Below are positions 58,006-64,000 of a stretch of DNA of 64,000 nucleotides, in pieces. Source of the stretch: Burkholderiales bacterium (GTDB taxonomy: Bacteria > Pseudomonadota > Gammaproteobacteria > Burkholderiales > Burkholderiaceae_C); NCBI GenBank assembly GCA_026400105.1, contig JAPLPQ010000054.1, forward strand, positions 1-64,000. The letters run 5' to 3'. The position numbers and the translations under genes were made by a program. Under the pieces are notes generated by a model. That model was given only the letters and a program-made list of their open reading frames with translations. It was not told where the DNA came from and made no database searches. Numbering within the stretch: the stretch's first letter is position 1; each line of letters starts with the position of its first letter.

Positions 58006-60317
58006 CAGAAAGAAGTCCCGATCTGGAATTGGATGCTCTGGGTCTTGTCGTCGTCCTGCTTTCGCACGGGACGGGCATAGGCGATTCTAAGCGGGCCGAT
58101 CGGCGAAATCCAGCTGATACCGACGCCAGTCGAAGCGCGCAGGTTGGCGACATCGACTTTCTCGTCTTGACCGTAGATATTGCCGATGTCGAAGAAACCG
58201 TACATGCGCAGCGTGCGGTCGTTGCCGGCACCCGGAAAAGGAACAACCAGCTCGGTGTTGAGCACCAACTTCTTGGTGCCGCCGATGTTGGCCATGGTCG
58301 TGCCCCCGACGATCTGGGACTTGCCGCCCAGCGTGCCCTGCTCGAAGCCACGCACCGAGCCGAGACCGCCACCGTAGAAGTTCTTGAACAGCGGGAACGG
58401 CTTGCCGCTCAGGCCTTCGCCCCAGCCGGCTTCGGCGTTGAACGCCAGCGTGAACTTCTTGTTCAAGGGGATGTACTGCTGGAACTGGTAGTTGGCCTTG
58501 GCGTAGCGGGTGTCGCCCGCGACGCCGAGCTCGCCGTTGACGCGCTGCAGACGGCCGGTGCTCGGCACCAGCGCGCTGTCGCGCGTGTCACGGCCCCAGC
58601 CCACGGTCAGCGGCACCGAGGTCGGCGAGTCGCCGAAGTTGGCGATGTAGTCGTTGTAGGCCAGCGGCATGCCGTTGCCCGGATCGATCTTGGTCTGCTC
58701 GATGCCGGCGCCGAAGTAGACCGTGTCGGTCTCCGAGAACGGCACGCCGAAGCGCACCGCCACACCCGGCGTGGTCAGCTTGTAGTTGCCTGCCTGCGTG
58801 GTCAGCGGCTGACTGGTGCGGTAGTACAGGTCGACCGTGCGCGAGATGCCCTCGGGCGTGAAATACGGATCGGTCGTAGTCAGCGACAGCTGGCGGTTGT
58901 ACTTGCTGGTATTGACGTTCAGGCCCAGGTAGTTACCCGAACCGAACAGGTTTTCCTGCTGGATGCCCGCGATCAGCGACAGCTTCTCGGCCTGCGAGAA
59001 GCCAGCGCCCAGCGTCAGGTTGCCGGTCGGCTTCTCCATCACGCTGACCACCAGATCGACCTGGTCGGGCGCATCCGGCACGTCGACCGTATCGACCGCG
59101 ACCTGGGTGAAGAAGCCCAGGCGGTCGACGCGGTCGCGCGAGAGCTTGATGCGGTCGCTGTCGTACCAGGCCGACTCGAGCTGGCGGAACTCGCGCCGGA
59201 TCACCTCGTCGCGGGTGCGGTTGTTGCCCTCGACGCTGATGCGGCGCACATAGGCGCGGCGCGAAGGCTGGGCGCTGAGCACCAGCGCGACGCGGTTGCT
59301 GACGCGATCGATCTGCGGCTTGGCCTCGACGCGGGCAAAGGCGTAGCCGAAGCCGCCGAAATATTCGGTGAAGGCCTTGGTGGTCTGCGCCACGTCCTCG
59401 GCGTTGTAGGGCTGGCCGGCCTTGATCGCGACCAGGGACTTGAATTCCTCGTCCTTGCCGAGGTAGTCGCCCTCGAGCTGGACGCTCGAGACCACATAGC
59501 GCTGGCCCTCGGTCACGTTGACCGTGATCGACATCGCATCCTTGTCGGGCGCGATCGCGACCTGGGTCGAATCGATGCGGAACTCGAGGTAGCCGCGCGA
59601 CAGGTAGTAGCTGCGCAGCGTCTCGAGGTCGGCGTTGAGCTTGGTGCGCGAATAGCGGTCGCTCTTGGTGTACCAGCTCAGCCAGCCCCCGGTATCGAGG
59701 TCGAACAGGCCGCGCAGCGTGCTGTCGCTGAAAGCCTGGTTGCCGACGATGCGGATTTCCTTGATCTTGGCGATGTCGCCCTCGACCACGTTGAAGCTGA
59801 CGTTGACGCGGTTGCGCTCGATCGGCGTGGCGGTCGCGGTGACCTGCGCGCCGTAGAGGCTGCGGGTCAGGTACTGGCGCTTGAGCTCCTGCTCGGCGCG
59901 GTCAGCCAGCGCACGGTCGAACGGGCGGCCATCGGCCAGGCCGATGTCGCGCAGCGCCTTCTTGAGCACCTCGGCATCGAACTCCTTGACGCCGGTGAAG
60001 CTGACCTCGGCCACGGTCGGCCGCTCCTCGACGATAACGACCAGCTCGTCGCCATTGACCTGCAGCCGCACATCGGAAAACAGGCCCAGGCCGAACAGGG
60101 CGCGGATCGCTGCCGTGCCCTTGTCGTCGCTGTACTGGTCACCGACGCGAAACGGCAGCGAAGCGAACACGGTGCCGGGCTCGACCCGCTGCAAGCCCTC
60201 GAGGCGGATGTCGCGCAGCTGGAACGGCGCAACGGCCCAGGCCGGCAAGGCGGCAACCAAGGAGGAGACGATCGCGCCCACGGCAACCGAACGCATGCGA
60301 AAAAGGGAGTTCTTCAT
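58005..60317 (-). CDS. bamA: Outer membrane protein assembly factor BamA
   Basis: Five POTRA domains, C-terminal barrel with GGTTMANIGGTKKLVLNTELVVPFPG and terminal ...IQFQIGTSF. Confidence 0.97.
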   Translation of the reverse strand: MKNSLFRMRSVAVGAIVSSLVAALPAWAVAPFQLRDIRLEGLQRVEPGTVFASLPFRVGDQYSDDKGTAAIRALFGLGLFSDVRLQVNGDELVVIVEERPTVAEVSFTGVKEFDAEVLKKALRDIGLADGRPFDRALADRAEQELKRQYLTRSLYGAQVTATATPIERNRVNVSFNVVEGDIAKIKEIRIVGNQAFSDSTLRGLFDLDTGGWLSWYTKSDRYSRTKLNADLETLRSYYLSRGYLEFRIDSTQVAIAPDKDAMSITVNVTEGQRYVVSSVQLEGDYLGKDEEFKSLVAIKAGQPYNAEDVAQTTKAFTEYFGGFGYAFARVEAKPQIDRVSNRVALVLSAQPSRRAYVRRISVEGNNRTRDEVIRREFRQLESAWYDSDRIKLSRDRVDRLGFFTQVAVDTVDVPDAPDQVDLVVSVMEKPTGNLTLGAGFSQAEKLSLIAGIQQENLFGSGNYLGLNVNTSKYNRQLSLTTTDPYFTPEGISRTVDLYYRTSQPLTTQAGNYKLTTPGVAVRFGVPFSETDTVYFGAGIEQTKIDPGNGMPLAYNDYIANFGDSPTSVPLTVGWGRDTRDSALVPSTGRLQRVNGELGVAGDTRYAKANYQFQQYIPLNKKFTLAFNAEAGWGEGLSGKPFPLFKNFYGGGLGSVRGFEQGTLGGKSQIVGGTTMANIGGTKKLVLNTELVVPFPGAGNDRTLRMYGFFDIGNIYGQDEKVDVANLRASTGVGISWISPIGPLRIAYARPVRKQDDDKTQSIQFQIGTSF

Positions 60318-60329
60318 GGAAACAGGATT

Positions 60330-61694
60330 TCAGCCCAACAGTCGGGCGATGTCGTTGAAAACGGCCACGCTCATGAGCGCCAGCAGTATGGCCATTCCGG
60401 CGCGCTGCAGCCGTTCCAGCCATTGTTCGGGGATGGGGCGGCCGGTCACGCCCTCGATCAGATAATACAACAGGTGGCCGCCGTCAAGGACCGGCAGCGG
60501 CAGCAGGTTGAGCACACCCAGACTGACGCTGATCAAGGCCAGGAAGGACAGATAGGCCACGCCGCCCAGGCTGGCCGACTTGCCGGCATATTCCGCGATC
60601 GAGATCGGCCCGCTCAGGTTGTCGAGCGAGGCCAGGCCCACCACCATGCGGCCCATCATGCCCAGGGTCAGGCCGGCGACCTCGCCGGTTTGGCGCAGAC
60701 CCTGCAGCAGGCCACCGAGGAAATCCTCCTGCAAGGTCACCATCTCGGGCGGCGTGCCGACGAAGGCACCGATGCGCCCGACCCGCTCCAGATCCTCGCC
60801 CTGCGGCTCGGGCCGCACCGTCAATTCCAGCCGGTTGCCCCGGCGCTCGAGCACCCAGGCCTGCGCCAGGCCATTGCCCTGGCGGTCCAGGCCGGTCCTG
60901 ATGAGCTGGCGCAACTGCTGCGCATCGTGCACGGGCAGTCCGTCGACGCTGAGCACCCGGTCGCCGGCCTGCAAGCCGGCACGCGCGCCCGCCCCCTGCT
61001 CGAGCAGCTCGCCCAGCTCCGGTGCCGACCAGGGCGCGACGATGCCGATGCGGGCGAACAATTTGGCATCGGCCTCGACCGGCCCCAGCTTCGACAGCGG
61101 CAGGCGGTATTCGTCTGCGGCCGACTGCGGCGCCGAGCCAGCCCAGAGCGTCAGGTCCTGGCCCGACAGCGCGGCCTCGGTCAGCGCCCAGCGCAACTGA
61201 TCGAAGGACTCGACCTCCTGCTCCGGCTCGCCGTCGGCGCTCAGGCGCTGCACCCACTGGCCGCTGCGCAGGCCGGCCTGTGCCGCCAGCGTGCCAGCGG
61301 CCGGCTCGGACAGCACGGCGCGGGCCTGGGGCAGGCCGATCCAGGACACCGCCGCATAGAGCAAGACGGCGAGCGCCAGATTGGCCAGCGGACCGGCCGC
61401 GACGATGGCCGCGCGCGCGCGCAACGGCTGGGTATTGAAGGCCAGATGACGCTCCTGCGCCGGCACCTCGGCCTCGCGCTCGTCGAGCATGCGCACATAG
61501 CCGCCCAGCGGCAGCAGGCAGAGCGTGAACTCGGTGCCGCTACGCCCCCGCCAGCGCAGCAGGACCGGCCCGAAACCGATCGAGAAGCGCAGCACCTTGA
61601 CACCGCAAGCCAGCGCCATCCGGTAGTGGCCCCATTCGTGGACGGCGATCAGCAGCGCCAGGGCAGCGACAAAGGCGAGCAGGGTCAGCATCAC
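60330..61694 (-). CDS. rseP: Site-2 protease RseP
   Basis: LIAVHEWGHYRMALACGV (HExxH), PDZ domains, LLPLPVLDGGHLLYY. Confidence 0.96.
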   Translation of the reverse strand: MMLTLLAFVAALALLIAVHEWGHYRMALACGVKVLRFSIGFGPVLLRWRGRSGTEFTLCLLPLGGYVRMLDEREAEVPAQERHLAFNTQPLRARAAIVAAGPLANLALAVLLYAAVSWIGLPQARAVLSEPAAGTLAAQAGLRSGQWVQRLSADGEPEQEVESFDQLRWALTEAALSGQDLTLWAGSAPQSAADEYRLPLSKLGPVEADAKLFARIGIVAPWSAPELGELLEQGAGARAGLQAGDRVLSVDGLPVHDAQQLRQLIRTGLDRQGNGLAQAWVLERRGNRLELTVRPEPQGEDLERVGRIGAFVGTPPEMVTLQEDFLGGLLQGLRQTGEVAGLTLGMMGRMVVGLASLDNLSGPISIAEYAGKSASLGGVAYLSFLALISVSLGVLNLLPLPVLDGGHLLYYLIEGVTGRPIPEQWLERLQRAGMAILLALMSVAVFNDIARLLG

Positions 61695-61700
61695 CGGGGC

Positions 61701-62897
61701 TCAGCGGCAATGCGCCACGCGTTCGGCCGCCAGGGCGCGGGCCCGGGCATCGATCGCCAGCAGATCATCGAGGCCATGCGGCTCGGCGGGCTGGTAATGC
61801 TCGAGCGTGGCTCGGTTGACCTGATGGATCTGGTCAAAGCGCAGCCGGCCATCGAGGAAGGCCGCCACCGCGATCTCGTTGGCGGCATTGAGCACCGCCG
61901 TCGTGCCCGGCACGGCGCGCAAGGCCTCCCAGGCCAGGAACAGGCCGGGAAAGCGGGCCGGATCGGCTGGCTCGAAGGTCAGCGCGCTCATGCGCGCGAA
62001 GTCCAGCGCCTCGGCGCCCGATTCGATGCGCTGCGGCCAGCTCAGGCCGTAGGCGATCGGCACCCGCATGTCCGGCGTGCCGAGCTGGGCCACGACCGAA
62101 CGGTCGCGGTACTGCACCATCGAGTGCAGCACGCTTTGCGGGTGGATCACGACCTCGATCCGCTCGGGCGGCAGGCCGAACAGGTAGCGCGCCTCGATCA
62201 CCTCGAGCGCCTTGTTCATCATGGTCGCCGAATCGACCGAGATCTTGCGGCCCATGACCCAGTTCGGGTGGGCGCAGGCCTCGTCGGGTGTGACCTTGGC
62301 CAGCGTCAGCGGGTCGCGGCTGCGGAACGGTCCGCCCGAGGCGGTCAGGATGATCTTCTCGACCCGCTCGTTCCAGCAATTGGCATCCTCGGGCAGGGAC
62401 TGGAAGATCGCCGAATGCTCGCTGTCGATCGGCAGCAGCGTGGCGCCGCCCTCGCGCACCGCCTGCATGAAGAATTCGCCGCCGACGACCAGCGCTTCCT
62501 TGTTGGCCAGCAGCAGCTTCTTGCCGGCGCGTGCGGCAGCCAGGCAGGGCTCGAGACCGGCCGCGCCGACGATGGCCGCCATCACGGCATCGACCTCGGG
62601 CAGCGAGCTGATGTCGGACAGGGCCGCCGGCCCCGACAGCACTTCGGTGGCCAGGCCCTCGGCCGTGATGCGCTGGCGCAGCAGCGCGGCATGCGCGGGC
62701 GAGGCCATGACGGCATAGCGCGGCTTGAACTGGGCGCATTGCGCCAGCAGCAGCTCGACCTGGGTCGAGGCACTCAGCGCGTAGACCTCGAAGCGCTCCG
62801 GATGGCGCGCCGCCACGTCCAGCGTGTTCTTGCCGATGGAGCCGGTCGAGCCGAGCACCGTCAGGCGCTGGCGCATCGGCGTGGAAGTAAGTTGCAT
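61701..62897 (-). CDS. dxr: 1-deoxy-D-xylulose-5-phosphate reductoisomerase
   Basis: [37 protein letters not shown] at 62897. Confidence 0.96.
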   Translation of the reverse strand: MQLTSTPMRQRLTVLGSTGSIGKNTLDVAARHPERFEVYALSASTQVELLLAQCAQFKPRYAVMASPAHAALLRQRITAEGLATEVLSGPAALSDISSLPEVDAVMAAIVGAAGLEPCLAAARAGKKLLLANKEALVVGGEFFMQAVREGGATLLPIDSEHSAIFQSLPEDANCWNERVEKIILTASGGPFRSRDPLTLAKVTPDEACAHPNWVMGRKISVDSATMMNKALEVIEARYLFGLPPERIEVVIHPQSVLHSMVQYRDRSVVAQLGTPDMRVPIAYGLSWPQRIESGAEALDFARMSALTFEPADPARFPGLFLAWEALRAVPGTTAVLNAANEIAVAAFLDGRLRFDQIHQVNRATLEHYQPAEPHGLDDLLAIDARARALAAERVAHCR

Positions 62898-62920
62898 GGA
62901 CGGGTTCCGGAGATTGAGCA

Positions 62921-63754
62921 TTAGAGAGTGGCCAGCATCATGCCCAGCGGCAGCACCGGCAGCAGCGCGTCGACCCGGTCGAGCACGCCACCATGGCCCG
63001 GCAGCAGCTGGCTGGAGTCCTTGACGCCCGCGCTGCGCTTGACCAGCGACTCGATCAGGTCGCCGCAGACGCTCATCGCGGTCAGCAGCAGCAGGCCGCC
63101 GAGCATGGCCAGCGGCCCCATGGCCCAGAGCCGGCCGTAGAGGCTGGCGCCCGGCGTGCCGTAGCGCTGCTCGGCCCAGGTCCAGCAGGCGGCCAGCAGC
63201 AGCACGCCGAGAGCTCCGCTGTAGACGCCAGCCCAGCTCTTGCCGGGGCTGATGGTCGGCGCGAGCTTGCGCCGGCCAAAGGCCCTGCCGCCGAAATAGG
63301 CCGCGATGTCGGCGGTCCAGACCAGCGCCATGATCGACAGCAGCAGCGCAACGCCCTGGACCCGCGCCTGTGCCATCGCCCACCAGGCCAGCGCGATCAG
63401 CGCCAGACCCACGCACAGGCGCAATACCGGCGCAATGCGGGGCCAGCCGGCGACACCGGCGCGCAGCAGCAGCGGCGCTGCGACCAGCCAGAAAAACCCA
63501 GTAACCTGCCACAGCAGCGGCTGCTGTTGCGCAAGACCGAACTGCCACCAGGCCAGGCCGAGCAAGGCCCCGAGCCCGAGGCCGCAGGCCAGCGCGGCGC
63601 CAAAGGCCAGACCGTTGAGCCTTGCCCATTCCCAGCCGCCCGCGACGATCAGCAGCAGCGTGAGCAGGCAGAACGGCCGGGGATCGGAATGAAACAGCGC
63701 CGGCAGCAGGACGGCCAGCATGAGCAAGGCGGTGATGATTCTTTGCTTGAGCAT
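62921..63754 (-). CDS. cdsA: Phosphatidate cytidylyltransferase
   Basis: Multi-[32 protein letters not shown]...[35 protein letters not shown] signature. Confidence 0.96.
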   Translation of the reverse strand: MLKQRIITALLMLAVLLPALFHSDPRPFCLLTLLLIVAGGWEWARLNGLAFGAALACGLGLGALLGLAWWQFGLAQQQPLLWQVTGFFWLVAAPLLLRAGVAGWPRIAPVLRLCVGLALIALAWWAMAQARVQGVALLLSIMALVWTADIAAYFGGRAFGRRKLAPTISPGKSWAGVYSGALGVLLLAACWTWAEQRYGTPGASLYGRLWAMGPLAMLGGLLLLTAMSVCGDLIESLVKRSAGVKDSSQLLPGHGGVLDRVDALLPVLPLGMMLATL

Positions 63755-63758
63755 GGGG

Positions 63759-64000
63759 TCAGGCCGCGTCGGATGAAGCGACGAGCTGCTCCGAGATCAG
63801 ACCGAAGCGGCGCTCGCGGCCGGCGTAGCAGGCCAGCGCGCGGTCGAGCTCGGCCGCATCGAAATCGGGCCAGAGCTTGTCGGAAAAATAGAATTCGGCA
63901 TAGGCCGACTGCCAGAGCAGAAAATTGCTGATGCGCTGCTCGCCGCCGGTGCGGATCACCAGATCGGGGTCCGGCACATGGGCCAGCGACAGCGCGGCCG
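63759..64000 (-). CDS. uppS: Isoprenyl (undecaprenyl) diphosphate synthase, C-terminal part
   Basis: [38 protein letters not shown] signature; runs off the window end. Confidence 0.93.
   Translation of the reverse strand, partial: AALSLAHVPDPDLVIRTGGEQRISNFLLWQSAYAEFYFSDKLWPDFDAAELDRALACYAGRERRFGLISEQLVASSDAA

Noticed and set aside
57999-62924. 1641-aa plus-strand ORF opposite bamA/rseP/dxr
   Set aside because: Antisense shadow of conserved genes; low-complexity Q/R/A/H/G composition, no recognisable domain.

Overview
This is a GC-rich chromosomal window from a betaproteobacterium, most likely Burkholderiales (judged from gene content and order, not a database search). It is almost entirely core genome. 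Main blocks, mostly on the minus strand: (1) ndk-rlmN-pilW-rodZ-ispG-hisS-yfgM-bamB-der-hfq-hflX-hflK-hflC-hisZ-purA; (2) scpB/rluB/rluD with divergent bamD; (3) zapE and the 2-oxoglutarate dehydrogenase operon sucA-sucB-lpdA; (4) prpE with an isochorismatase-family hydrolase; (5) an NlpC/P60 protein and a membrane GGDEF protein; (6) the pyruvate dehydrogenase operon aceE-aceF-lpdA (lipoyl-Lpd) with a divergent PAS histidine kinase/FixJ-type regulator pair and folD; (7) an orphan branched-chain amino-acid-type ABC substrate-binding protein; (8) carA-carB, a GH3/PA14 beta-glucosidase, greA and DUF4149; (9) uppS-cdsA-dxr-rseP-bamA-skp-lpxD-fabZ-lpxA-lpxB-rnhB-trmH. I saw no CRISPR array, transposon, prophage, rRNA or tRNA. 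The most interesting signals are non-coding: a candidate structured 5' leader on carAB, a riboswitch-like leader on sucA (possibly an instance of the known Burkholderiales sucA RNA motif), a strong sigma-54 promoter match upstream of the orphan binding protein, a GH3 gene bracketed by terminators inside the carAB-greA neighbourhood, and a GGGTAAACC(C)T motif shared by three intergenic regions. None of these proves a new system; the tests needed are stated.
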